This document shows positions 49,177-62,962 of a DNA stretch of 64,000 bases, in pieces. Below the pieces are notes generated by a model. It saw only the letters and a list, made by a program, of their open reading frames with translations, did not search any database and had not been told where the DNA came from. The position numbers and the translations under genes were made by a program. Position 1 is the first letter of the stretch. The number at the start of each line of letters is the position of its first letter. Source of the stretch: Hippopus hippopus. Lineage: Eukaryota > Mollusca > Bivalvia > Cardiida > Cardiidae. The stretch lies in assembly GCA_946811185.2 (NCBI GenBank), contig OX328101.1:24722122-24786121 (forward strand). The letters run 5' to 3'.

Positions 49177-49970
49177 GATATTTCGCGATTCAAATCAGTT
49201 CCCTTTCTTTTATTAATCTGAATATCTTTCACACCATTTCCAAATCAACACTCTATTTCGGTTTAACTCCAAAGATGATTAAACAGCAATTCAGTCCATA
49301 GCGCACGGAATTTGAGAAAGGGTTTAGCTGGTTTGAATCCCCTGCTCGGCCATTCCTTTCCGAGAGTTGATGATACTCATTGCGACAAGATTAATTTTTC
49401 TCTAACCTCTGAGCACCAGTTTTGACAGTACTTACGTGGAAAAGCAGTCGGTGGCTTGCGAAGAATATCGTGAAAAGTACTGGTTACTGACACTCCAGGA
49501 AAGCATAGTTAAGTGTACTGGACGCCGTAATATAATCAAGTATTGTTGAAAACGGTGTTAAACACATACAGTCAATCAACCAATCAATCAATCAATCGTA
49601 AAAGACTAGTTCGGTATCTCAGTCGTTTACCTACAGGTCTAGAGACAAGGGGGTCACCAATCCCTAGCTCGGAAGATTATTTTCCCAAAGTTGATGATGG
49701 TAATTGCAATTCTTCTCTCTCACTGCTGTTCATTGTTTCAACGATGGTTACGTGGAAAAGAAGCCAGTGGCTAAAATATTAATTCTGATATTTACCCTCT
49801 GAACACTTTCTAACGCATGCCTATTAAAATCTAGCACGGTACAGATATTTCGCTTTTCCGTCATTATTCTTTACAAATTAACAATTTCTTCATCCACAAT
49901 ACAACCCTTCTTCTATAAAGTAAAAATGTCAAAAGCAAAGGCTCTCTGAAACTCACTCTCTCACAAACTC

Positions 49971-50016
<46 letters not shown>

Positions 50017-53000
50017 GTTCTTAAAATTCAGAGACTCTGTCAGTAACATTCCGGACGTAAAACTCTCGGGTCGATGGTTCGACTCCCTAGCTTAAGCTGT
50101 TACAATTTCTTTTTAAGATTTTTTATATGTTCAATGCGACAGGATTCATTCTTTTATTATCGCCGATCAACGGTTCGACTTGTTCATGTGGGAAAGCAGA
50201 CAGTGGTTTCAAAAAGACAATGTGCAAAGTACTGGTAAATGAAACTTCAATAAAGCATGGGTAGGTGCATTGACCGTCGGGATATTACGTAAGTAATGTT
50301 GAAGTCGGCGTTAAAACACCAAGAAAACAAACACATCTATCTCCACCAATATATCAGGAATCGGCACTATCATCATCACTTTCAACTCAACCATCAAAAT
50401 ATCACCGTCATTATAATAATAATAATAATCATCATCATCATCAAAGCAATAATTATAAAGCATTAAAAACTCCATAGCTTTGTGTCAACTTCTCGCAAAC
50501 TCTAAAAGAGTTCAGGAAAAAAGACTTTCTCGATTCAAATCAGTTCCCTTTCTTTAATTAATCTGAAAATCTTTCACAGCATTTCCAAATCGACACTTTA
50601 TCTTCACGTGTGACTACTGAGATGATTGAACAGCCATTTCGTCGGTAGCGTACAGAAATTGAGACATGGGTTAGCTGGTTTGAATCCCCTGCTCGGCCAT
50701 TTCTTTCCGAGGTTTGATGATACTCATTGCGACAGGATTAATTCTTCTCTAACCTCTCAAACGCAATTTTCACAATAGTTATGTGGAAAGGCAGTCAGTG
50801 GCTTGGGGAGAATAGCGTGCAAAGGACTCCTGACTGAAACTTCAGAAAAGTATGGGTAGGTGCACTGGCAGCCGCGATATAACTGAAATATTGTTGAAAA
50901 CGGTGTTAAACACATGCAATCAATCAATCAATCAAAACAGTTCCCCTTCTTTCATTTTCATCTGAAATATTTCACAGCATTTCCAAATCAACACTTTATC
51001 TTCACGTTTAACTCCAAAGATGATTAAACAGCAATTCGGTCCGTATTGCACGGAACTTGAGACACGGGTTAGCTGGTTTGAATCCCCTGCTCGGCCAATC
51101 TTTTCTGAGGGTTGATGATACTCATTGCGACAGGGATTAATTTTTCTCTCACCTCTGAAAAGCAGTTTTGACAATACTTATGTGGAAAAGCAGACATTGA
51201 CTAGGGAAGAATATCGTGCGAAGTACTGGTTACTAAACTCCAGAAAAGCATGGGTAAGTGTACTGGCCGCCGTAATATAACTCAAATATCGTTGAAAACG
51301 GTGTTAAACACATGCAATCAATCAATCACTCAATCAATCAATCGTAAAAGACTAGTTTAGTAGCTCAGTCGATCACCTACAGGTCTAGAGACAAGGGGGT
51401 TGCCAATCCCTAGTTCGGAAGATTATTTTCCCAAAGTTGATGATAGTAATTGCAATTCTTCTCTCTCACTGCTGTTCATTGTTACAACGATGGTTATGTG
51501 GAAAAGAAGCCAATTGCTAAAATATTAACTCTGATATTTACCCTCTGAACACTTTTTAACACATGCCTATTAAAATCTAGCACGGTAAATATATTTCGCT
51601 TTTGCGTCATTATTCTTTACAAATTTAACAATTTCTTCATCCACAATGCAACCCTTCCACTATAAAGTAAAAGTGTCGAAATCAAAAGCGCTTTCAAACT
51701 CACTCTCTCACATTCTCTCCGTCTCTGTCTCTCTCTCTCTCTCTCTGTCTCTCTGTCTCTCTCTCTCTCTCTATAAATCCAGAGGCTCCGTCAGTAACGT
51801 TCAGGACGAAAAAGTTTCGGGTCGATGGTTCGACTCCCTACCTAAAGCTGATACAATTTCTTTTTAAGATTTTTTATATGTTCAATGCGACGGGATTCAT
51901 TCTTTTCTTATCGCCGATCTTCGATTCGACTTGTTTATGTGGGAAAGCAGACAGTGGTTTAAAAAAGACCATGTGGAAAGTACTGGTAAAAGAAACTTCA
52001 ATAAAGCATGGGTAGGTGCATTGACCGCCGGGATATTACGAAAGTAATGATGAAGTTGGCGTTTAAACACCTAGAAAACAAACACCCATCGAAACCAATA
52101 AATCCGGTATCAGCACTACCACCATCACTACCAACTCAACCATCAAAACTACCACCACTATCATGACAATCATCATCGTCATCATCAAAGCAATGATTAA
52201 AAAGCATTATAAACTCCATAGCTTTGTGTTAAGTTCTCGCAAACTCTAAAAGAGTTCAGGAAAAAAAACTTTCTCGATTCAAATCAGTTCCCTTTCTTTG
52301 ATTAATCTAAAAATCTTTCACAGCATTTCCAAATCGACACTTTATCTTCACGTTTGACTACAGAAATGATTGAACAGCAATTCGGTCGGTAGCCGCTCAG
52401 AACTTCAGACATGGGTTAGCTGGTTTGAATCCCCTGCTCGGCCATTTCTTTCCGAGGTTTGATGATACTTATTGCGACAGGATTAGTTCTTCTCTAACCT
52501 GTCAAAAGCGATTTTGACAATAGTTATGTGCAAAGGCTGTCAGTGGCTTGGGGAGAATAGCGTGCAAAGGACTGGTTACTGAAACTTCAGAAAAGTATGG
52601 GTAGGTGCACTGGACGCCGCGATATAACTGAAATATTGTTGAAAACGGTTTTAAACACATACAATTAATCAATCGTTAATGACGATTTCGGTAGCTAAGT
52701 CGTTTTTGAGACAAGGGGGTCGCCAATCCCCAGCTCGGAAAATTACTTTCCCAGGTTTGAGGATAGTCATTGCGGAAGGATTCATTCTTCTCTCTTAAAG
52801 CTGGTCATTGTTCCGACGATGGTTATGTGGAAAAGAAGCCAGTGGCTAGAGTATAAACGACAGGTTTAAGAACCCCAGGAATGTATGGAGAGACACACTG
52901 ACCGCCTTGATATAACAGACATAATATTCAATACGGTGTGAAACACCATACACACATACAATATCGCAAATGGTCATGCGTTATCATTTGATATTAAACA

Positions 53001-55642
53001 AGTTGCATTTAATCATATGGTGCGAACTTTTGTTTATTCGGCACGTTAAAAATTAAAAGCTGAGGTCGATACAGCATTGAGAGTGATCGTGTATATTAAC
53101 GTACAGGGCGATTCGATAACTGTATGATCTAACCAGTACGTATCAGTTGTGTCAGGAACGGCAGTAAAATTTAATAGTAAAAGACCTATTTCAGAATTGT
53201 AATTACTTAATGATCTACATCTATTTCAAAGCATTCAACATTCAAACTTACGGTCTGAGGGAACAGACTAATAAACCATACTTCATACAGGCAGAGGGTA
53301 TAAAGAACTCAAGGAAGTTAAATCTAAAGTTTTGGAGGAAAAAAGAAAAACCCTGCGGCCTGTGAACTTGAGGAAACCAATAAGAAGAGGTAAGCTATGA
53401 TATCTGGTAAGTGACAGAGCGAGGGGGAGAGAGAGAGAGAGAGAGTGAGAGAGAGAGAGAGAGAGAGAGTGCCAGACAGAGATCAAGACAGAGAGCCAGA
53501 CAGACAGAGCCTGAGAGGCAGAGATAGAGTCTGAGAGAGGCAGACAGACAGAGCCAGAGAGAGGCACAGAGAGAGAAAGATTGAGCCAGAGAGAGGCAGA
53601 GGGAGGCTGAGAAAGACAAAGCAGAAGCAAGAGAGAGGGAGAGGAGAGACAGATGCCGAGAGAAAAAGATAGAGAGGCACAGAGTGAGAGAGAGAGACAG
53701 CGAGAGAGAGAGAGACAGAGAGAGGAAGGAAGGAGGGAGTGAGATCAAAAGAAAAAAGGAAGTCAGGAAAGGAGAAGAAATTGGTTAGACAGAATTAGAG
53801 AGAAACAGACAGACAAAAAGATAGAGAGATGGAGACAGAGAGAAAGAAAACGTTAGAAAGAGACAGAGACAGAGAGACCGAGATAGTGAGAGATATGAAA
53901 GGAAAAAATGAGTGAATGAATGAGATATAAAGGGAAGGAAGAGAGAAAGAGAGACAGCTTCAGACAGAGGGATAGACAGAACGACAGACAGTTACAAAGT
54001 AAGAAAGAGAGTGAGACAGGGAAAGGGAGAGACAGCTAGAGAGAATGATACTAAGAGAGAAAGGCGCATAGAAAGGGCGAGAGGGAGAATGATAGAAAAA
54101 GGGAGTAAGAGAGAAAAAAAAAGTGGGACAGAAAGAGCGATAGAGTAAAAGAGAGAGGGCAAACGGTCTTGGGATAAAACTTATTGTCAAAGAATTGAAA
54201 GGGCACATTTAAAACGCCAGAAAAACGAGAGTAAGGAAATAGCACCAGGGTTCAATGGTATTCGACATCGACTGATCGCTTAATTCCATAGACTTAGGTC
54301 AAGAGCTCTAGTATTGCGGAAACAGTTCACAAAGTGGGGAAAAATTGAACAGACCTAGTGCACAAGCTAATCAACTGAAGGTAAATCAAAAGTTTGGGCA
54401 CAGTTGTAAATAGAGAGGTCACATCAGTAGAACTTAAAGGAAATATTGATCACGTACTGTGGATACAGGCACACGGCATAAGGTTGACATAACGGTAGAG
54501 ACACATTGTCAGGGTTTGTGCGTACTTAAGAGTGCAAAGTCACAGTCAAAGAGTGCGGAGAAGGGAAAATGGGAATATCTCATTGAGTGAAAGATGACAG
54601 GCTGGAAGTAAAATCAGTTTTTTGGCCTGAGGATACATCTCACTGACTAAGAGAAGGATCTCAATTCTTTAGAAGACAGGACACAGAATGTGGGAATATC
54701 CTATGGACAGAGGGCACATCTTACAAACCTTGAGTACATCAGACGGGCATGGGGTATAGTCTTTCAGAAAACGGGTAAATTTAAAGTTAGAACACAGTTC
54801 TCGGGCCTCAGGGCACAGTTACTCGCTGAGGGTACATCTCACAGATTTAGGATATATCTCAGGGACTGAGGGTATGGGCAAACAGGGCATAGGATAGCAT
54901 TCGAGTAAGATCAGTGGTTCAGTGCCTGAGGGTACATCCAAATGATTATAGGTACGAGTTTAAAGTCTAAGAGGAAATGAAAAACACTGAGGGAACATTC
55001 CACGAACAGAGGCTACAATCTTAAAAACTCGGTGTAATGGTTTCAGGTTTGAGTTAAAGGCTATGGATATGATGGCACAGACTGTGGGTACAAGCTCAGG
55101 AATCCGGGCGATCACATTAATGTAGATATACAGTTTCGGTGCCTTATGCAAATTTCCAACAATCAAGGGTTCGATTTTAAAGACATAGATGTAAATCAAA
55201 AGAAACGGAGAAACCTTTCTCGAATTGGAGGTACATCTCATGGACTAAGCTTCATCGAACAGACTGGGGATAAGAGCTAACGGCATTCAGTTCAAATCAA
55301 AGTAAATACCAGATTCTGGGCATCCATTTCCATTTGACCAACCAAGGGAACATTTTATGGAGAGAGGATAACATATGGTTGAATAATGGTAAATCATATT
55401 GGAAAGTACTTTTAGGGGGAATGGCTGATCTCATGGACTGAGAGTACAGGGTAATCAACTGAAGGAAAAAGGACTTGGCTAAATCTCAAGCGTTTGTTGA
55501 CTCCTCTCAGGGGCTAAGGGTACATCGCACGGACTGAGGGTACTAACTGACCTAGAGCTAGCTAAACGAACGTAAAGACAATGAAACTGACTAAACACCC
55601 ACTATCTTGGACTGAAAGCATTTCAAACGTTTTAAAGGTATA
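49177..55642 (+). repeat. Array unit 8 (6,466 bp)
   Basis: SINE block 49177-52961, linker 52962-53411, GA block 53412-54159, minisatellite block 54160-55642. It has gtatattaacg (older state) in the linker where 6, 7 and 9 have gtatactaacg, and ctcagggcac where 3, 6, 7 and 9 have ctcagagcac. Confidence 0.93.
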
Positions 55643-56442
55643 GATATTTCGCGATTCAAATCAGTTCCCTTTCTTTTATTAATCTGAATATCTTTCACAC
55701 CATTTCCAAATCAACACTCTATTTCGGTTTAACTCCAAAGATGATTAAACAGCAATTCAGTCCATAGCGCACGGAATTTGAGAAAGGGTTTAGCTGGTTT
55801 GAATCCCCTGCTCGGCCATTCCTTTCCGAGAGTTGATGATACTCATTGCGACAAGATTAATTTTTCTCTAATCTCTGAGCACCAGTTTTGACAGTACTTA
55901 CGTGGAAAAGCAGTCGGTGGCTTGCGAAGAATATCGTGAAAAGTACTGGTTACTGAAACTCCAGGAAAGCATAGTTAAGTGTACTGGACGCCGTAATATA
56001 ATCAAGTATTGTTGAAAACGGTGTTAAACACATACAGTCAATCAACCAATCAATCAATCAATCGTAAAAGACTAGTTCGGTATCTCAGTCGTTTACCTAC
56101 AGGTCTAGAGACAAGGGGGTCACCAATCCCTAGCTCGGAAGATTATTTTCCCAAAGTTGATGATGGTAATTGCAATTCTTCTCTCTCACTGCTGTTCATT
56201 GTTTCAACGATGGTTACGTGGAAAAGAAGCCAGTGGCTAAAATATTAATTCTGATATTTACCCTCTGAACACTTTCTAACGCATGCCTATTAAAATCTAG
56301 CACGGTACAGATATTTCGCTTTTCCGTCATTATTCTTTACAAATTAACAATTTCTTCATCCACAATACAACCCTTCTTCTATAAAGTAAAAATGTCAAAA
56401 GCAAAGGCTCTCTGAAACTCACTCTCTCACAAACTCTCTGTC

Positions 56443-56496
<54 letters not shown>

Positions 56497-59400
56497 GTTC
56501 TTAAAATTCAGAGACTCTGTCAGTAACATTCCGGACGTAAAACTCTCGGGTCGATGGTTCGACTCCCTAGCTTAAGCTGTTACAATTTCTTTTTATGATT
56601 TTTTATATGTTCAATGCGACAGGATTCATTCTTTTATTATCGCCGATCAACGGTTCGACTTGTTCATGTGGGAAAGCAGACAGTGGTTTCAAAAAGACAA
56701 TGTGCAAAGTACTGGTAAATGAAACTTCAATAAAGCATGGGTAGGTGCATTGACCGCCGGGATATTACGTAAGTAATGTTGAAGTCGGCGTTAAAACACC
56801 AAGAAAACAAACACATCTATCTCCACCAATATATCAGGAATCGGCACTATCATCATCACTTTCAACTCAACCATCAAAATATCACCGTCATTATAATAAT
56901 AATAATCATCATCATCATCAAAGCAATAATTATAAAGCATTAAAAACTCCATAGCTTTGTGTCAAGTTCTCGCAAACTCTAAAAGAGTTCAGGAAAAAAG
57001 ACTTTCTCGATTCAAATCAGTTCCCTTTCTTTAATTAATCTGAAAATCTTTCACAGCATTTCCAAATCGACACTTTATCTTCACGTGTGACTACTGAGAT
57101 GATTGAACAGCCATTTCGTCGGTAGCGTACAGAAATTGAGACATGGGTTAGCTGGTTTGAATCCCCTGCTCGGCCATTTCTTTCCGAGGTTTGATGATAC
57201 TCATTGCGACAGGATTAATTCTTCTCTAACCTCTCAAACGCAATTTTCACAATAGTTATGTGGAAAGGCAGTCAGTGGCTTGGGGAGAATAGCGTGCAAA
57301 GGACTCCTGACTGAAACTTCAGAAAAGTATGGGTAGGTGCACTGGCAGCCGCGATATAACTGAAATATTGTTGAAAACGGTGTTAAACACATGCAATCAA
57401 TCAATCAATCAAAACAGTTCCCCTTCTTTCATTTTCATCTGAAATATTTCGCAGCATTTCCAAATCAACACTTTATCTTCACGTTTAACTCCAAAGATGA
57501 TTAAACAGCAATTCGGTCCGTATTGCACGGAACTTGAGACACGGGTTAGCTGGTTTGAATCCCCTGCTCGGCCAATCTTTTCTGAGGGTTGATGATACTC
57601 ATTGCGACAGGGATTAATTTTTCTCTCACCTCTGAAAAGCAGTTTTGACAATACTTATGTGGAAAAGCAGACATTGACTAGGGAAGAATATCGTGCGAAG
57701 TACTGGTTACTAAACTCCAGAAAAGCATGGGTAAGTGTACTGGCCGCCGTAATATAACTCAAATATCGTTGAAAACGGTGTTAAACACATGCAATCAATC
57801 AATCACTCAATCAATCAATCGTAAAAGACTAGTTTAGTAGCTCAGTCGATCACCTACAGGTCTAGAGACAAGGGGGTTGCCAATCCCTAGTTCGGAAGAT
57901 TATTTTCCCAAAGTTGATGATAGTAATTGCAATTCTTCTCTCTCACTGCTGTTCATTGTTACAACGATGGTTATGTGGAAAAGAAGCCAATTGCTAAAAT
58001 ATTAACTCTGATATTTACCCTCTGAACACTTTTTAACACATGCCTATTAAAATCTAGCACGGTAAATATATTTCGCTTTTGCGTCATTATTCTTTACAAA
58101 TTTAACAATTTCTTCATCCACAATGCAACCCTTCCACTATAAAGTAAAAGTGTCGAAATCAAAAGCGCTTTCAAACTCACTCTCTCACATTCTCTCCGTC
58201 TCTGTCTCTCTCTCTCTGTCTCTCTGTCTCTCTGTCTCTCTCTATAAATCCAGAGGCTCCGTCAGTAACGTTCAGGACGAAAAAGTTTCGGGTCGATGGT
58301 TCGACTCCCTACCTAAAGCTGATACAATTTCTTTTTAAGATTTTTTATATGTTCAATGCGACGGGATTCATTCTTTTCTTATCGCCGATCTTCGATTCGA
58401 CTTGTTTATGTGGGAAAGCAGACAGTGGTTTAAAAAAGACCATGTGGAAAGTACTGGTAAAAGAAACTTCAATAAAGCATGGGTAGGTGCATTGACCGCC
58501 GGGATATTACGAAAGTAATGATGAAGTTGGCGTTTAAACACCTAGAAAACAAACACCCATCGAAACCAATAAATCCGGTATCAGCACTACCACCATCACT
58601 ACCAACTCAACCATCAAAACTACCACCACTATCATGACAATCATCATCGTCATCATCAAAGCAATGATTAAAAAGCATTATAAACTCCATAGCTTTGTGT
58701 TAAGTTCTCGCAAACTCTAAAAGAGTTCAGGAAAAAAAACTTTCTCGATTCAAATCAGTTCCCTTTCTTTGATTAATCTAAAAATCTTTCACAGCATTTC
58801 CAAATCGACACTTTATCTTCACGTTTGACTACAGAAATGATTGAACAGCAATTCGGTCGGTAGCCGCTCAGAACTTCAGACATGGGTTAGCTGGTTTGAA
58901 TCCCCTGCTCGGCCATTTCTTTCCGAGGTTTGATGATACTTATTGCGACAGGATTAGTTCTTCTCTAACCTGTCAAAAGCGATTTTGACAATAGTTATGT
59001 GCAAAGGCTGTCAGTGGCTTGGGGAGAATAGCGTGCAAAGGACTGGTTACTGAAACTTCAGAAAAGTATGGGTAGGTGCACTGGACGCCGCGATATAACT
59101 GAAATATTGTTGAAAACGGTTTTAAACACATACAATTAATCAATCGTTAATGACGATTTCGGTAGCTAAGTCGTTTTTGAGACAAGGGGGTCGCCAATCC
59201 CCAGCTCGGAAAATTACTTTCCCAGGTTTGAGGATAGTCATTGCGGAAGGATTCATTCTTCTCTCTTAAAGCTGGTCATTGTTCCGACGATGGTTATGTG
59301 GAAAAGAAGCCAGTGGCTAGAGTATAAACGACAGGTTTAAGAACCCCAGGAATGTATGGAGAGACACACTGACCGCCTTGATATAACTGACATAATATTC

Positions 59401-59913
59401 AATACGGTGTGAAACACCATACACACATACAATATCGCAAATGGTCATGCGTTATCATTTGATATTAAACAAGTTGCATTTAATCATATGGTGCGAACTT
59501 TTGTTTATTCGGCACGTTAAAAATTAAAAGCTGAGGTCGATACAGCATTGAGAGTGATCGTGTATACTAACGTACAGGGCGATTCGATAACTGTATGATC
59601 TAACCAGTACGTATCAGTTGTGTCAGGAACGGCAGTAAAATTTAATAGTAAAAGACCTATTTCAGAATTGTAATTACTTAATGATCTACATCTATTTCAA
59701 AGCATTCAACATTCAAACTTACGGTCTGAGGGAACAGACTAATAAACCATACTTCATACAGGCAGAGGGTATAAAGAACTGAAGGAAGTTAAATCTAAAG
59801 TTTTGGAGGAAAAGAGAAAAACCCTGCGGCCTGTGAACTTGAGGAAACCAATAAGAAGAGGTAAGCTATGATATCTGGTAAGTGACAGAGCGAGGGGGAG
59901 AGAGAGAGAGAGA

Positions 59914-59952
<39 letters not shown>

Positions 59953-62124
59953 CCAGACAGAGATCAAGACAGAGAGCCAGACAGATAGAGCCTGAGAGGC
60001 AGAGATAGAGTCTGAGAGAGGCAGACAGACAGAGCCAGAGAGAGGCACAGAGAGAGAAAGATTGAGCCAGAGAGAGGCAGAGGGAGGCTGAGAAAGACAA
60101 AGCAGAAGCAAGAGAGAGGGAGAGGAGAGACAGATGCCGAGAGAAAAAGATAGAGAGGCACAGAGTGAGAGAGAGAGACAGCGAGAGAGAGAGAGACAGA
60201 GAGAGGAAGGAAGGAGGGAGTGAGATCAAAAGAAAAAAGGAAGTCAGGAAAGGAGAAGAAATTGGTTAGACAGAATTAGAGAGAAACAGACAGACAAAAA
60301 GATAGAGAGATGGAGACAGAGAGAAAGAAAACGTTAGAAAGAGACAGAGACAGAGAGACCGAGATAGTGAGAGATATGAAAGGAAAAAATGAGTGAATGA
60401 ATGAGATATAAAGGGAAGGAAGAGAGAAAGAGAGACAGCTTCAGACAGAGGGATAGACAGAACGACAGACAGTTACAAAGTAAGGAAGAGAGTGAGACAG
60501 GGAAAGGGAGAGACAGCTAGAGAGAATGATACTAAGAGAGAAAGGCGCATAGAAAGGGCGAGAGGGAGAATGATAGAAAAAGGGAGTAAGAGAGAAAAAA
60601 AAAAGTGGGACAGAAAGAGCGATAGAGTAAAAGAGAGAGGGCAAACGGTTTTGGGATAAAACTTATTGTCAAAGAATTGAAAGGGCACATTTAAAACGCC
60701 AGAAAAACGAGAGTAAGGAAATAGCACCAGGGTTCAATGGTATTCGACATCGACTGATCGCTTAATTCCATAGACTTAGGTCAAGAGCTCTAGTATTGCG
60801 GAAACAGTTCACAAAGTGGGGAAAAATTGAACAGACCTAGTGCACAAGCTAATCAACTGAAGGTAAATCAAAAGTTTGGGCACAGTTGTAAATAGAGAGG
60901 TCACATCAGTAGAACTTAAAGGAAATATTGATCACGTACTGTGGATACAGGCACACGGCATAAGGTTGACATAACGGTAGAGACACATTGTCAGGGTTTG
61001 TGCGTACTTAAGAGTGCAAAGTCACAGTCAAAGAGTGCGGAGAAGGGAAAATGGGAATATCTCATTGAGTGAAAGATGACAGGCTGGAAGTAAAATCAGT
61101 TTTTTGGCCTGAGGATACATCTCACTGACTAAGAGAAGGATCTCAATTCTTTAGAAGACAGGACACAGAATGTGGGAATATCCTATGGACAGAGGGCACA
61201 TCTTACAAACCTTGAGTACATCAGACGGGCATGGGGTATAGTCTTTCAGAAAACGGGTAAATTTAAAGTTAGAACACAGTTCTCGGGCCTCAGAGCACAG
61301 TTACTCGCTGAGGGTACATCTCACAGATTTAGGATATATCTCAGGGACTGAGGGTATGGGCAAACAGGGCATAGGATAGCATTCGAGTAAGATCAGTGGT
61401 TCAGTGCCTGAGGGTACATCCAAATGACTATAGGTACGAGTTTAAAGTCTAAGAGGAAATGAAAAACACTGAGGGAACATTCCACGAACAGAGGCTACAA
61501 TCTTAAAAACTCGGTGTAATGGTTTCAGGTTTGAGTTAAAGGCTATGGATATGATGGCACAGACTGTGGGTACAAGCTCAGGAATCCGGGCGATCACATT
61601 AATGTAGATATACAGTTTCGGTGCCTTATGCAAATTTCCAACAATCAAGGGTTCGATTTTAAAGACATACATGTAAATCAAAAGAAACGGAGAAACCTTT
61701 CTCGAATTGGAGGTACATCTCATGGACTAAGCTTCATCGAACAGACTGGGGATAAGAGCTAACGGCATTCAGTTCAAATCAAAGTAAATACCAGATTCTG
61801 GGCATCCATTTCCATTTGACCAACCAAGGGAACATTTTATGGAGAGAGGATAACATATGGTTGAATAATGGTAAATCATATTGGAAAGTACTTTTAGGGG
61901 GAATGGCTGATCTCATGGACTGAGAGTACAGGGTAATCAACTGAAGGAAAAAGGACTTGGCTAAATCTCAAGCGTTTGTTGACTCCTCTCAGGGGCTAAG
62001 GGTACATCGCACGGACTGAGGGTACTAACTGACCGAGAGCTAGCTAAACGAACGTAAAGACAATGAAACTGACTAAACACCCACTATCTTGGACTGAAAG
62101 CATTTCAAACGTTTTAAAGGTATA
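55643..62124 (+). repeat. Array unit 9 (6,482 bp)
   Basis: SINE block 55643-59432, linker 59433-59883, GA block 59884-60641, minisatellite block 60642-62124. It lacks the tactgacactcc variant of its neighbours 8 and 10. It has gaccgccggg instead of gaccgtcggg in module C (about 56750) and ttttatgatt for ttttaagatt at 56591. Confidence 0.93.
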
Positions 62125-62918
62125 GATATTTCGCGATTCAAATCAGTTCCCTTTCTTTTATTAATCTGAATATCTTTCACACCATTTCCAAATCAACACT
62201 CTATTTCGGTTTAACTCCAAAGATGATTAAACAGCAATTCAGTCCATAGCGCACGGAATTTGAGAAAGGGTTTAGCTGGTTTGAATCCCCTGCTCGGCCA
62301 TTCCTTTCCGAGAGTTGATGATACTCATTGCGACAAGATTAATTTTTCTCTAACCTCTGAGCACCAGTTTTGACAGTACTTACGTGGAAAAGCAGTCGGT
62401 GGCTTGCGAAGAATATCGTGAAAAGTACTGGTTACTGACACTCCAGGAAAGCATAGTTAAGTGTACTGGACGCCGTAATATAATCAAGTATTGTTGAAAA
62501 CGGTGTTAAACACATACAGTCAATCAACCAATCAATCAATCAATCGTAAAAGACTAGTTCGGTATCTCAGTCGTTTACCTACAGGTCTAGAGACAAGGGG
62601 GTCACCAATCCCTAGCTCGGAAGATTATTTTCCCAAAGTTGATGATGGTAATTGCAATTCTTCTCTCTCACTGCTGTTCATTGTTTCAACGATGGTTACG
62701 TGGAAAAGAAGCCAGTGGCTAAAATATTAATTCTGATATTTACCCTCTGAACACTTTCTAACGCATGCCTATTAAAATCTAGCACGGTACAGATATTTCG
62801 CTTTTCCGTCATTATTCTTTACAAATTAACAATTTCTTCATCCACAATACAACCCTTCTTCTATAAAGTAAAAATGTCAAAAGCAAAGGCTCTCTGAAAC
62901 TCACTCTCTCACAAACTC

Positions 62919-62962
<44 letters not shown>

